A program made the position numbers and the translations under genes. Of a stretch of 64,000 bases of DNA, positions 54,481 through 63,552 are shown piece after piece. How positions within the stretch are numbered: position 1 is the first letter of the stretch; each line of letters begins with the position of its first letter. The notes under the pieces were generated by a model. That model saw nothing but the letters and a program-made list of their open reading frames with translations, was not told the origin of the DNA and did not search any database. Source of the DNA: Desulfobacterales bacterium (lineage in GTDB: Bacteria; Desulfobacterota; Desulfobacteria; Desulfobacterales; JAHDSC01); assembly GCA_016931455.1 (NCBI GenBank), contig JAFGES010000054.1:1-64000 (forward strand). The letters are read 5' to 3'.

Positions 54481-56034
54481 ATGGGTATGACGGAAGATAA
54501 AATAAATCAACTGAAGGAACTTAATAAAAAGATCCTGCAGATGGGTGGCGAAAAGGCTGTCGCGAAGCATAAAGCAGCCGGTAGAATGACTGCCCGTGAA
54601 CGGTTGAACTATCTGTTTGATCCGGGAACATTTCGTGAACTTGACAGACATGTTAGGCATCGATGCACCCATTTTGGTATGGATAAAGTAGAAGTTCCGG
54701 CTGACGGCGTTATTACCGGCTACGGCCAAGTAGATGGTCGCCCGGTTTTTGCTTTTGCTCAGGATTTTACGGCTCGTGCCGGCAGCCTGGGCGAAATGCA
54801 TGCCAAAAAAATATGCAAAGTCATGGATTTATCACTAAAAGCCGGTTGTCCGTTTGTCGGGCTGAATGATTCCGGTGGAGCCAGAATACAGGAAGGAGTG
54901 GATTCACTTGCCGGATATGGAAATATCTTTTTCCGCAATTCCTGTGCTTCCGGTACCATTCCACAGCTTTCCGCAATTATGGGGCCTACCGCCGGCGGCG
55001 CTGTTTATTCACCGGCAATGACGGATTATATTTTTATGGTTAAAGGCACCAGCTTCATGTTTATCACCGGCCCTCAGGTAATCAAGGCGGTTTTGGGAGA
55101 GGAAGTCTCTCAAGAAGACCTGGGTGGTGCTATGGCGCATAACACCAAGAGCGGTAATGCTCATTTTGCTGCTGAAAATGATGCGGATTGCCTCGACCAG
55201 ATTAAAACGATGCTGTCTTATCTACCTGCAAACAGTATGGAAGATCCGCCGATTGTTGATACCGGTGATGATCCCAACCGTGTTTGCTCGGAGCTCGACA
55301 CCATTATTCCGGATAATCCCAATGCCGGCTATGACATGAAAGATGTTATTCGATCTATTGTTGATAACGGCGAATTTTTTGAACCTCACCAATATTATGC
55401 ACAAAACATAATCATTGCTTTCGCCAGATTAAACGGCCGATCCATCGGTATTATCGCAAATCAGCCGAAGGTTTTGGCAGGCTGCCTGGACATTGATGCT
55501 TCGGATAAAGCGTCTCGTTTTATTCGTTTCTGCGATGCCTTTAATATTCCAATGCTGACAATTGCAGACGTTCCCGGTTATCTGCCCGGCACGAATCAGG
55601 AATGGGGTGGTATTATCCGTCACGGAGCAAAACTGCTCTGGGTTTATTCCGAAGCGACCGTTCCTAAACTTCTTCTTGTAACTCGTAAAGATTACGGTGG
55701 ATCCTACCTTGCGATGTGTTCCAAAGAACTCGGAAACGACTTCGCTATCGCCTGGCCGACTGCCCAAATCGCAGTTATGGGTGCGGCTGGTGCTGCCAAC
55801 ATTATCTATCGCAAAACGATTGACTCAGCTGAAGATAAAAATGCCAAACGGAAAGAGTGCGTCGATGAATACGAAGCCCTCTTTAACAATCCCTACCGTT
55901 CAGCAGAACGGGGTTATATTGATGATGTTATTATTCCGCGCGATAGCCGATCGCGTTTGATCGAAGCTCTTGAAATTCTATGTACCAAGAGAGAACTCAG
56001 ACCGCCGAAGAAACATGGCAATATTCCTCTGTAA
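54481..56034 (+). CDS. mmdA: Methylmalonyl-CoA carboxyltransferase, acyl-CoA carboxylase-type subunit (12S/MmdA-like)
   Basis: A 517-residue member of the acyl-CoA carboxylase beta / MmdA family that transfers the carboxyl group between methylmalonyl-CoA and biotin. Motifs: HKAAGRMTARERLNYLFDPG, GLNDSGGARIQEGVDSLAGY (acyl-CoA oxyanion hole), GPTAGGAVYSPAMTDYIFMV, and the C-terminal biotin-side FNIPMLTIADVPGYLPGT. No zinc finger or biotin domain. The start lies among ATG 54478, 54481 and 54487; spacing from AAAGGA favours 54481. Works with the biotin-bearing 56423 gene. Confidence 0.93.
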   Translation: MGMTEDKINQLKELNKKILQMGGEKAVAKHKAAGRMTARERLNYLFDPGTFRELDRHVRHRCTHFGMDKVEVPADGVITGYGQVDGRPVFAFAQDFTARAGSLGEMHAKKICKVMDLSLKAGCPFVGLNDSGGARIQEGVDSLAGYGNIFFRNSCASGTIPQLSAIMGPTAGGAVYSPAMTDYIFMVKGTSFMFITGPQVIKAVLGEEVSQEDLGGAMAHNTKSGNAHFAAENDADCLDQIKTMLSYLPANSMEDPPIVDTGDDPNRVCSELDTIIPDNPNAGYDMKDVIRSIVDNGEFFEPHQYYAQNIIIAFARLNGRSIGIIANQPKVLAGCLDIDASDKASRFIRFCDAFNIPMLTIADVPGYLPGTNQEWGGIIRHGAKLLWVYSEATVPKLLLVTRKDYGGSYLAMCSKELGNDFAIAWPTAQIAVMGAAGAANIIYRKTIDSAEDKNAKRKECVDEYEALFNNPYRSAERGYIDDVIIPRDSRSRLIEALEILCTKRELRPPKKHGNIPL

Positions 56035-56136
56035 AGGAGCAAAGGAGCAGCTATATTCCCTTCATGTTTTTGCCGGGAATTATTTAGCCTATAAATTTTA
56101 TTTTGTTTCGAAAACCTTTAGCCATACGGAGATCAA

Positions 56137-56349
56137 ATGGATATTTCAAAAAAAATGGCGGCCGCTATCGCGGCGGTAACGACCTATATAAAGACAGAGG
56201 AAGAAATGCTTGCAATGCAGGCTGCAGCTGCGCGTGCACCTTTGCCCGAAGCGCATCTTTGGGGAACGAGTGCTCGGCGGGATATGATGCAGCTTCGCGG
56301 CATGATGCAATTGAGAACCTTTCATGGATCAAACTTACGTTCTCGTTAA
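56137..56349 (+). CDS. Small carboxyltransferase assembly subunit (OadG/MmdE-like, unanchored)
   Basis: A 70-residue protein between the carboxyltransferase genes. Its start MDISKKMAAAIAAVTTYIKT resembles the amphipathic C-terminal helix (AAI-A-AV-Y pattern) of OadG/MmdD and the MmdE small subunit that tie the carboxyltransferase complex together. It has no membrane anchor, which fits a soluble transcarboxylase. The remainder is Met/Arg rich (RRDMMQLRGMMQLR). GGAG lies 5 bp before the ATG. Assignment by position and helix pattern only. Confidence 0.6.
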   Translation: MDISKKMAAAIAAVTTYIKTEEEMLAMQAAAARAPLPEAHLWGTSARRDMMQLRGMMQLRTFHGSNLRSR

Positions 56350-56422
56350 ACGTTAAAGTTTTTTGAATCTGTAAAAATAAAAAAGATTTTAAAATAATTT
56401 CTTAAAGAGGAGAACCTTAAAG

Positions 56423-58411
56423 ATGAGTGATCACGATCAATTAAAACTCACGGAAATGAATTATAGCCCTGACAGACCCAAGGCGGAAAACCCAATTAAG
56501 ATTGAGGACTTAACATTCCGCGATGGTCATCAATCGCTGTTTGGTACCAGAGGCCGAACCGAGGATATGATCCCTGTTGCCGAAATGATGGATGAGATCG
56601 GGTTCTGGGCACTGGAAACATGGGGCGGCGCTACTTTTGATACCATGCATCGTTATTTAAACGAAGATCCATGGGAAAGATTAAGAACGCTAAAAAAATA
56701 TGTCAAAAAGACGCCCTTTTCCATGCTCCTTAGAGGTCAGAACCTGGTGGGTTACCGAAATTATGCCGATGACGTAGCCAAAGCGTTTGTTGAAAGAGCC
56801 GCGGCTAATGGTATGGACATTTTCCGTACGTTTGATGCTTTAAACGACTACCGTAATTTTGAGACCGTTGTTCCGGCAATTAAAGCCGCCGGCAAACACT
56901 TCCAAGGGGTTATATGTTATTCACTGACCGAACCCCGTTTGGGTGGTGATGTTTACGGCTTGGATTATTATGTCAGAAAAGCGAAAGAATTGGAAGCCAT
57001 GGGAGCTGATACCATTTGTGTCAAGGATATGGCCGGTCTGATTGCTCCTTATGATGCTTATTCCATAGTCAAAGCTCTTAAATCAACCGTAAAGTGTCCG
57101 ATTCACCTTCACAGCCACTCTACATCCGGTATGGCTGCTTTAGCTGAACTGAAAGCCATTGAAGCCGGAGTCGATATTGTAGATACATGTATGGCACCCT
57201 ATGCGGGTCGGACCTCCCATCCTCCGATTGAGCCGCTTGTCATGACACTTCTGGGCACCAATCGTGACACCGGTTTTGATATCCGCAAGCTGGTAGAAAT
57301 TGATGCCATTCTTGAAAAAGAATGTGTTCCGAAATATATGCATCTGCTGGATGATTCTAAATTGTCTGCAATTGATATCGGCGTGCTTTTACATCAGACA
57401 CCGGGCGGCATGATCTCCAACCTGGTAAATCAGCTCCGACAGATGGATGCTCTTGACCGAATTGATGATGTTTATAAAGAGCTCCCCAGAGTTAGAAAAG
57501 AACTGGGCCAGGTTCCGCTGGTTACACCGACAAGCCAGATCGTCGGTATTCAGACTGTTAATAATGTTCTCTTTGATACCCCCGAAGAACGTTACAAGAT
57601 GATCACAGCTCAGGTAAAAGATTTGGTATTTGGTCTCTATGGAAAGACAGCTATTCCGATCGATCCTGAAGTTCAGAAAAAAGCGCTCAAGGGATATCCA
57701 AGGGGAGAAAAACCTTTTGGAGGCAGACCGGCTGAAATTCTTGATCCCGAACTTGATGCCGCCAAAAAAGCGGTATTGGATACCGGCCTTGGAAAAGATA
57801 TTGATGATGTGATCCTTTATGCCATTTATCCGGTTACCGGCACAAAGTTCCTGAAATGGAAATATGGCAAGGAAGTACCACCGGAAGAAGTAAGAGCCAA
57901 AACTCTTGAAGAAGCTCTGAAAGAAAAAGAATTAATGACAAAAGCCCGTCAAGGCTTACTCGTTGAAAAGATACAAAAAGAAATACCGGAAAAAGGCGAA
58001 GCCTTGCGCAAATTTAACGTTTTCATCGATGAAGATTATTTTGAAGTGGATGTTGAAGAAGTCGGCGGTGCTCCGGTTGTCAGTTTTGCCGCTCCAAGAC
58101 CTGCTGCCGCTCCGGCCGCCGCTCCTAAAGCTGCTGCTCCGGCTGCAAAACCTGCTGCAGCACCCAAAGCTGCCGCTCCTGCGGTTGCTACTGCAGACGG
58201 GACCCCGGTTATTGCTCCGATGCCGGGTATGATCGTTCGCTATGAAAAAGAAGTTGGGGACGAAGTTGCTGAAGGTGACACGGTCTTGATCCTTGAGGCA
58301 ATGAAAATGGAAAACGCAATGACGGCACCTTGTGCTGGAACCATTAAAGAAATTCCTTATGGTCCTGGTGATTCTGTTCCGAAAGATGCGGTACTGGCCG
58401 TTATCGGTTAA
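56423..58411 (+). CDS. Biotin-carrying carboxyltransferase subunit (pyruvate carboxylase B / oxaloacetate decarboxylase alpha-like)
   Basis: A 662-residue fusion. Residues 20-300 form the HMGL-like TIM barrel with TFRDGHQSLFGTRG, CVKDMAGLIAPYDA (carbamylated Lys) and HLHSHSTSGMAALA (metal histidines). A PYC_OADA domain follows (about 320-530), then a long Ala/Pro-rich hinge (555-585) and a biotinyl domain with EAMKMEN (biotinylated Lys628). This equals the 5S plus 1.3S parts of transcarboxylase: it carries CO2 from biotin to pyruvate, giving oxaloacetate. No biotin carboxylase lies adjacent. An AGAGGAGA site precedes the ATG. Confidence 0.93.
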   Translation: MSDHDQLKLTEMNYSPDRPKAENPIKIEDLTFRDGHQSLFGTRGRTEDMIPVAEMMDEIGFWALETWGGATFDTMHRYLNEDPWERLRTLKKYVKKTPFSMLLRGQNLVGYRNYADDVAKAFVERAAANGMDIFRTFDALNDYRNFETVVPAIKAAGKHFQGVICYSLTEPRLGGDVYGLDYYVRKAKELEAMGADTICVKDMAGLIAPYDAYSIVKALKSTVKCPIHLHSHSTSGMAALAELKAIEAGVDIVDTCMAPYAGRTSHPPIEPLVMTLLGTNRDTGFDIRKLVEIDAILEKECVPKYMHLLDDSKLSAIDIGVLLHQTPGGMISNLVNQLRQMDALDRIDDVYKELPRVRKELGQVPLVTPTSQIVGIQTVNNVLFDTPEERYKMITAQVKDLVFGLYGKTAIPIDPEVQKKALKGYPRGEKPFGGRPAEILDPELDAAKKAVLDTGLGKDIDDVILYAIYPVTGTKFLKWKYGKEVPPEEVRAKTLEEALKEKELMTKARQGLLVEKIQKEIPEKGEALRKFNVFIDEDYFEVDVEEVGGAPVVSFAAPRPAAAPAAAPKAAAPAAKPAAAPKAAAPAVATADGTPVIAPMPGMIVRYEKEVGDEVAEGDTVLILEAMKMENAMTAPCAGTIKEIPYGPGDSVPKDAVLAVIG

Positions 58412-58442
58412 TCAAACCAAAAGATCTGTATGATATTACTTT

Positions 58443-58468
58443 GCGGGGCTGCGTCCATGCAGCCTCGC
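58443..58468 (+). terminator. GC-rich hairpin after the biotin subunit gene
   Basis: GCGGGGCTGC (58443-58452), loop GTCCAT, GCAGCCTCGC (58459-58468): 10 bp with one G-U pair, no T-run. Similar in layout to the hairpin after livF. Probably ends or protects the carboxyltransferase transcript. Confidence 0.5.
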
Positions 58469-58615
58469 ATATAGACAGACGAATCTAATTTATAAGTTTT
58501 AATTTACCTGATGAATTTATTGGCAAAAACTTTAATTCTAAAATAGCGGTTTAGATTTTCCTAAGGCGCTATCGTAGGATTATCATAGTCAACAAAAACT
58601 AAGGAGAAAGCGATC

Positions 58616-59779
58616 ATGAAGATCCATGAGTATCAGGCAAAAGCATTATTTAGAAAATATGGTGTTCCTGTTCCCGAAGGTGGACCCGCTTTCAGCGTTG
58701 ATGAAGCCACAGAAATCGCTGCAGGCTTAGGAGGATATCCGGTTGTTGTTAAAGCTCAGATTCATGCCGGTGGGCGTGGAAAAGGCGGCGGTGTAAAACT
58801 TGCAAAATCCCATGAAGAAGCTAAGGAATATGCCAGCCAGATTCTTGGTATGACCCTGATTACAAAACAGACCGGGCCTGAAGGAAAACTGGTCAAAAGA
58901 CTTCTAGTTGAAAAAGGCTGCAATATTGCTAAAGAGCTTTACTTTAGCGTTCTTCCTGACAGATCAAATGCAAAGATTTGCCTCATGGCAAGTGAAGCCG
59001 GCGGTATGAGCATCGAAGAAGTAGCAGCGGAAACTCCTGAAAAAATTATTAAAGTTTATGTTGATCCTCTTCTGGGCATCATGCCTTATCACACGAGAGC
59101 GCTTGCATTTAAACTGAATATTCCTAAAGCAGGTATGAAACAGTTCGGTCAACTAGTCAACGGCCTCTATAATTTATCAATGGAGTATGACTGTTCATTG
59201 GTAGAGATTAATCCTTTGGTAATCACAAAGGAAGATGAAATCATCGCAATCGACGGCAAAGTTAATTTTGATGATAACGCTCTTTTCCGCCATAAAGACA
59301 TTATGGAATTCCGTGATCTTGATGAGGAAGATCCTCTTGAAGTTGAAGCTTCCAAGTTTAACCTGAATTATATTAAACTCGATGGCAACGTCGGTAATAT
59401 GGTTAACGGAGCCGGCCTCGCAATGGCGACGATGGACACAATTATGCTTGCCGGTGCTGAACCTGCAAACTTTCTGGATGTTGGCGGCGGAGCCAATGCT
59501 GAACAAGTTAAAAACGCTTTCCAGATCATGCTGAGTGACCCAAATGTTAAAGCAGTTCTGATTAATATTTTTGGTGGAATCTTGCGTTGTGATCGTTTGG
59601 CTGAAGGTGTTGTTAATGCAGCTAAAGAGGTTGGCCTTAATGTTCCGGTCGTAATTCGTATGGAAGGAACAAATGTGGAAATTGGTCGTAAAATTCTGGC
59701 AGAATCCGGTCTTCAGTTAATTAGTGCCGTTGATATGAAAGATGCTGCCATAAAAGTTGCTGCTGCGGTAAAAAGTTAG
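58616..59779 (+). CDS. sucC: Succinyl-CoA synthetase (ADP-forming) beta subunit
   Basis: A 387-residue ATP-grasp subunit: start [48 protein letters not shown] and [17 protein letters not shown]. Converts succinyl-CoA to succinate with ATP formation (or the reverse), with SucD. AAGGAGAAAG ribosome site. 204 bp after the carboxyltransferase operon. Confidence 0.97.
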   Translation: MKIHEYQAKALFRKYGVPVPEGGPAFSVDEATEIAAGLGGYPVVVKAQIHAGGRGKGGGVKLAKSHEEAKEYASQILGMTLITKQTGPEGKLVKRLLVEKGCNIAKELYFSVLPDRSNAKICLMASEAGGMSIEEVAAETPEKIIKVYVDPLLGIMPYHTRALAFKLNIPKAGMKQFGQLVNGLYNLSMEYDCSLVEINPLVITKEDEIIAIDGKVNFDDNALFRHKDIMEFRDLDEEDPLEVEASKFNLNYIKLDGNVGNMVNGAGLAMATMDTIMLAGAEPANFLDVGGGANAEQVKNAFQIMLSDPNVKAVLINIFGGILRCDRLAEGVVNAAKEVGLNVPVVIRMEGTNVEIGRKILAESGLQLISAVDMKDAAIKVAAAVKS

Positions 59780-59979
59780 CCAACATAAGATTAATAATTT
59801 CCGTTACGAAACCTTGCGGCAAATAGAATAAAGCTCATGAATATAAACCGATTGATCGGATTCTTATAAAATTGATCATTATTTAAAATAATTCGGTAAA
59901 CGGATTTTTCGGTTGATATAAAGTTTTTTTTAGAGAGCTTTTTTCAGATGGAAACCAACAAAAATAGCGAGGAAAAAAA

Positions 59980-60861
59980 GTGAGTATATTTGTTGATAAA
60001 AATACAAAACTTGTGGTTCAGGGAATAACCGGTAGTGAAGGTATGTTTCATACAAGGGCATCCATTGAGTATGGGACCAATGTGGTTGCAGGCGTTACAC
60101 CCGGCAAGGGTGGACAAAAAATGGATAATGTTCCCGTTTTTAATACCGTTGAGGATGCCGTAAAAATTGCCGGCGCCAATACCAGCGTGATTTTTGTACC
60201 GCCTCCTTTTGCAGCTGATGCGATTATGGAAGCAGCCGACGCTGGAATCAAAATGATTGTTGCAATCACCGAGGGTATTCCTGTCCTGGATATGTACCGA
60301 GTTAAAAATTATCTCAAGGATAAAGGATGTCGCTTAATTGGTCCTAATTGCCCCGGTATTATTACTCCCGGCGAGTGTAAAATTGGTATCATGCCGGGCA
60401 TTATCCATAAACCCGGTGGACCGATCGGAGTTGTTTCCCGCTCTGGAACCCTGACTTATGAAGTTGTTGATCAGCTGACCAAAAATGGTTTTGGTCAAAC
60501 TACCGTTATCGGTCTCGGTGGAGACCCGGTTAACGGCACCAATTTTATTGACTGCTTGGACGCCTTCCAAAAAGATCCTGCAACTAAAGGTGTGGTAATG
60601 GTTGGTGAAATTGGTGGAGATGCTGAAGAAAAAGCATGTGAATTTATTAAAGCTAATGTAACCATGCCTGTCATCGGCTTCATTTGCGGTATTACAGCAC
60701 CTCCAGGGCGTCGAATGGGCCATGCCGGTGCAATTATCAGCGGCGGAGCAGGTACTGCTCAAGGCAAAATCGCTGCCATGAAAGATGCTAAAGTTAATGT
60801 ATGCGAGAATCTTGGCACCTTTGGTGAGTTGGCTGTTAAAGTATTTAAAAATCTTAAATAA
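59980..60861 (+). CDS. sucD: Succinyl-CoA synthetase (ADP-forming) alpha subunit
   Basis: A 293-residue CoA-binding subunit: [18 protein letters not shown] (CoA loop), [31 protein letters not shown], and the phosphohistidine loop [17 protein letters not shown] (His248). GTG start behind GAGG. The gap of 200 bp from sucC is wider than usual, but no gene or clear terminator is in it. Confidence 0.97.
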   Translation: MSIFVDKNTKLVVQGITGSEGMFHTRASIEYGTNVVAGVTPGKGGQKMDNVPVFNTVEDAVKIAGANTSVIFVPPPFAADAIMEAADAGIKMIVAITEGIPVLDMYRVKNYLKDKGCRLIGPNCPGIITPGECKIGIMPGIIHKPGGPIGVVSRSGTLTYEVVDQLTKNGFGQTTVIGLGGDPVNGTNFIDCLDAFQKDPATKGVVMVGEIGGDAEEKACEFIKANVTMPVIGFICGITAPPGRRMGHAGAIISGGAGTAQGKIAAMKDAKVNVCENLGTFGELAVKVFKNLK

Positions 60862-60904
60862 GTTTTTTATTTAAAGCTTTATTTCTGATTATAAAAATAA
60901 AATT

Positions 60905-60941
60905 GCCCACTTTCTTTATAATAATCTTAGAGAAAGTGGGC
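60905..60941. terminator. Bidirectional terminator between sucD and the NUDIX gene
   Basis: GCCCACTTTCT (60905-60915) and AGAAAGTGGGC (60931-60941), perfect 11 bp with a 15-base loop. T-runs follow on the plus side (ATTTTATTTT) and on the minus side (AATTTTATTTTTA), so it stops transcription from both convergent genes. Confidence 0.88.
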
Positions 60942-60944
60942 ATT

Positions 60945-61388
60945 TTATTTTCCGAACCCAAAATGATCTTCTAATACCTTCCGTGTCATGGAGCTTACCT
61001 GAAGTTTTTTTATTTCCTTTTCCGTTATCCAACCCGCCTCCAAAGCATCATCACCGGCATGTGGAATGCCACTGATATAATCTCCTATTAAATCGACAAT
61101 TACATAATGATAACGAATATTTCCTTTATTGTCGGATTCTATGAAATCAAAAGTGAATATCGGATCTCCAGCATGAATAATAACACTAGTTTCTTCTTTA
61201 GTCTCTCTCTCCGTTGCCACTTTTAAAGTTTCACCCAGTTTCACTTTTCCCCCCGGTATCGCCCATATCCCTTCTGAAGGTGGGTTTTTCCGCTTAACCA
61301 GTAAAATTTTATTTTCCTTGAATACAAAACTGCCGACTGCCACTTGAGGAAATTGAGGATAAAAGTAATTATTTTGTTTTGAATACAT
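60945..61388 (-). CDS. NUDIX hydrolase
   Basis: A 147-residue NUDIX protein with the box GGKVKLGETLKVATERETKEE (residues 46-66; metal-binding Glu residues in RETKEE). The glycine that usually follows EE is Ser. It starts MYSKQNNYFYPQFPQVAVGS and ends with a helical segment. Cleaves a nucleoside diphosphate linked to another group; which one is unknown. ADP-ribose or a mutagenic nucleotide is most likely. Confidence 0.9.
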   Translation of the reverse strand: MYSKQNNYFYPQFPQVAVGSFVFKENKILLVKRKNPPSEGIWAIPGGKVKLGETLKVATERETKEETSVIIHAGDPIFTFDFIESDNKGNIRYHYVIVDLIGDYISGIPHAGDDALEAGWITEKEIKKLQVSSMTRKVLEDHFGFGK

Positions 61389-61703
61389 TTTTAGAACCTT
61401 TAATCGAATATTTTTTTATATTGTTAGAAACAATAACATTAGATTTTTTTTAGATCAATGGATTGATTTTATGAATCATTTACTTTTTGCAAAAAATGTA
61501 TTTGAATAGACAAAATTATGTTTCAACTTGTAATTTTAAAAATTCTTGAATTCTTGACTAAATATTTGTATAAGTAAAAAGATAAGCTTAAAAATAAAGT
61601 TTAAATTGATCTGAAGGACTGATTTGCTGTTACTTTTGATCTGCTTTTATGTGGTGTTAATTGCCGATCGCAGGGTCTATAATATTTTAAAGGAGGATAT
61701 GAA
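61389..61703. other. Divergent gap between NUDIX and universal stress genes
   Basis: 315 bp, very AT-rich, with no supported gene. It holds the predicted promoter of the stress-protein gene (below) and a leader of about 130 nt before its ATG. Confidence 0.5.
61546..61574 (+). promoter_or_regulatory. Predicted promoter of the universal stress protein gene
   Basis: TTGAAT (61546-61551) and TATAAG (61569-61574), spacer 17 bp. Both boxes match five or four consensus bases; a long leader of about 125 nt would follow. Confidence 0.45.
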
Positions 61704-62174
61704 ATGGATAAAAAAATCTTAATCGCATTTGATGATTCTGAAAACGCTAAAAGAGCCGTTGAGTATGTAGCAAAGTGTTTCAACCCAAATACTAAAATCA
61801 CTTTATTTAGCGTTATTCCCGACAGCAGCACCATATGCGATATGGAAAGCCCTGAATTAATCCCTTACTTTAAAGCTGAAAAGAGTAATTTTTGTCTATT
61901 GGAAGATAAGAAAAAAGATTTAGTAAAAAAGGCTTTACAAGTAGCTAAAGAAATTCTGCTCGATGCCGGTTTTGATGAACAAAATATTATTTTGAAAATC
62001 GAACCTAAAAAACAAGGAATCGCAAGAGACATTGTCAGTGAAGCTCGCGCTGGATACAACACTATCATAATGGGACGAAGAGGATTGTCGGCAATTAAAG
62101 AATTTTTCCTCGGAAGTGTTTCAAGTAAGGTCCTTAGCTTGGCAAAAGATATGTCGGTTATGGTTGTAGATTAA
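61704..62174 (+). CDS. Universal stress protein (UspA family)
   Basis: A 156-residue UspA-fold protein: start MDKKILIAFDDSENAKRAVE and ATP-binding pattern MGRRGLSAIKEFFLGSVSSK (G-2x-G-9x-G-S type), so it probably binds ATP. Ribosome site AAAGGAGG. Stand-alone gene with own promoter; acts in the cytoplasm in stress or dormancy. Confidence 0.92.
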   Translation: MDKKILIAFDDSENAKRAVEYVAKCFNPNTKITLFSVIPDSSTICDMESPELIPYFKAEKSNFCLLEDKKKDLVKKALQVAKEILLDAGFDEQNIILKIEPKKQGIARDIVSEARAGYNTIIMGRRGLSAIKEFFLGSVSSKVLSLAKDMSVMVVD

Positions 62175-62194
62175 TTTTTTTAAATAAAATATAA

Positions 62195-62224
62195 GAGCCG
62201 CTGTTTTTTCAATTACAGCGGCTC
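62195..62224. terminator. Hairpin between the convergent UspA and CBS genes
   Basis: GAGCCGCTGT (62195-62204) and ACAGCGGCTC (62215-62224), perfect 10 bp with a 10-base loop. T-rich sequence follows on the minus side (TTATATTTTATTT), so it best fits the leftward CBS gene but may serve both. Confidence 0.75.
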
Positions 62225-62253
62225 ATAACTCACTATTTTTTTTATCAAACCGA

Positions 62254-62721
62254 TTAATCAGTTTCTTCTACTTCGGGTATTATTGTTCTTAAAATATCCT
62301 CTTTCCCCACAACTCCAACTAAAATGCCATTTTCCAAAACAGGTATCGTATGGAAATTTTTTTCAACCATCAGAGTTGCCACATCTTCAATAGTCGTTTC
62401 CGGAGACACAGTAACGGGGTCGGTTGTCATAGCCTGAGCTACGGTAATTGCTGCGATTTTTTGAATTTCAGATTCAAGGTGCTTTTTGGAAGTTAATGAT
62501 ATAAATCCATCTAAGAAGGTAAAGAGAGAAGGAATCGGTAGCTTTTTTTGCTGGGCGATCAAATCGCTCTGACAAATAATTCCCAACAGCTTTCCTTCCT
62601 TATCTACAACGGGAATACCATTAATACGTTTTTCCAAAAGTATCTTTGAAGCAAAAATGATCTCGGTCTCAGGTGAAACCGTGATCGGCTTTTCCGTCAT
62701 AATATCTTTGACTTGCAGCAT
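62254..62721 (-). CDS. CBS-pair protein
   Basis: A 155-residue protein made of just two CBS domains (about 1-60 and 90-150): MTEKPITVSPETEI, LLGIICQSDLI, then MTTDPVTVSPETTI and LVGVVGKEDIL. An adenosine-nucleotide or similar sensor in the cytoplasm. The SD is AAGGTGA. Related by fold, but not adjacent, to the CBS/ACT protein at 8480. Confidence 0.9.
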   Translation of the reverse strand: MLQVKDIMTEKPITVSPETEIIFASKILLEKRINGIPVVDKEGKLLGIICQSDLIAQQKKLPIPSLFTFLDGFISLTSKKHLESEIQKIAAITVAQAMTTDPVTVSPETTIEDVATLMVEKNFHTIPVLENGILVGVVGKEDILRTIIPEVEETD

Positions 62722-62788
62722 TTTATCACCTTAATTTATTATATTGGAAGATCGAAGCCGGCTCTATCCTTTTTTTGAACAGCAAAAA

Positions 62789-63337
62789 CTAATTCGGCAA
62801 ATAAAATTTATCTAAATTTTGATCTATTTTCCAAACTGAACCATCATCATTAAACTTCACAATAAAATTATTTCCTTCACCCCGGCAACCTACTGTGGAT
62901 TCCTGCTGACTTGATTTTTCCAACTGTTGACACATTTCTTGAATGTAAGCTTTAAAAGGCATTCGAAATGATTCAACAATTGCCGTTTGTTCTTCCGAGT
63001 CACTATTTAAATAATTTTCCTTTGCAATCAGATAATTTAAATATAATTTAAAAAATTTTTCTTTTTCCTTTAAAGCCTGAAATTGTTTCATTTCGCTTTG
63101 TGAAAGTTGAATTTCTTTATTATTTTTTTGAGGTTTTAATGGTTTTTTCTCTAAATTAAATTTATAGCCATATCCAAAAGCTGCGGTTATAAATGCAGAA
63201 ATTATAGCGAAGAACGCCCATACTTGCGGTGGTTTTAAACATTTAAGAAGCTGCCAAAAACCTAGGGACAGACACTCATCCGGTACACGGTTACCGTTTC
63301 CTTTTTTTTCAATTTCCGGATTTACATTTTTTTTCAT
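62789..63337 (-). CDS. Membrane-anchored protein of unknown function
   Basis: A 182-residue protein with one membrane span (about residues 38-58, AFFAIISAFITAAFGYGYKF). An N-terminal 35-residue tail is rich in charged residues. After the span a Lys/Gln-rich helical region (65-150) ends in a small beta motif (NNFIVKFNDDGSVWKIDQ). No recognised family. It lies 67 bp upstream of the CBS-pair gene on the same strand. Confidence 0.7.
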   Translation of the reverse strand: MKKNVNPEIEKKGNGNRVPDECLSLGFWQLLKCLKPPQVWAFFAIISAFITAAFGYGYKFNLEKKPLKPQKNNKEIQLSQSEMKQFQALKEKEKFFKLYLNYLIAKENYLNSDSEEQTAIVESFRMPFKAYIQEMCQQLEKSSQQESTVGCRGEGNNFIVKFNDDGSVWKIDQNLDKFYLPN

Positions 63338-63552
63338 TTTGGATTTACCTCAATCCTTATATTTTAATAATATTATACACATAATTTCAACCAAAACAAA
63401 ATTTTAAAATAATTTAATCTAAAATTTTTACCAATATCTATATAAATTGTAAAGAATGAACTTTTAGGGCAATGATTGACACTGAAAAACAGTTTTGATA
63501 GCTATAGATTTTCAGATGATTATCATTTAATTAAATAAGGAGAACTGAGAAA

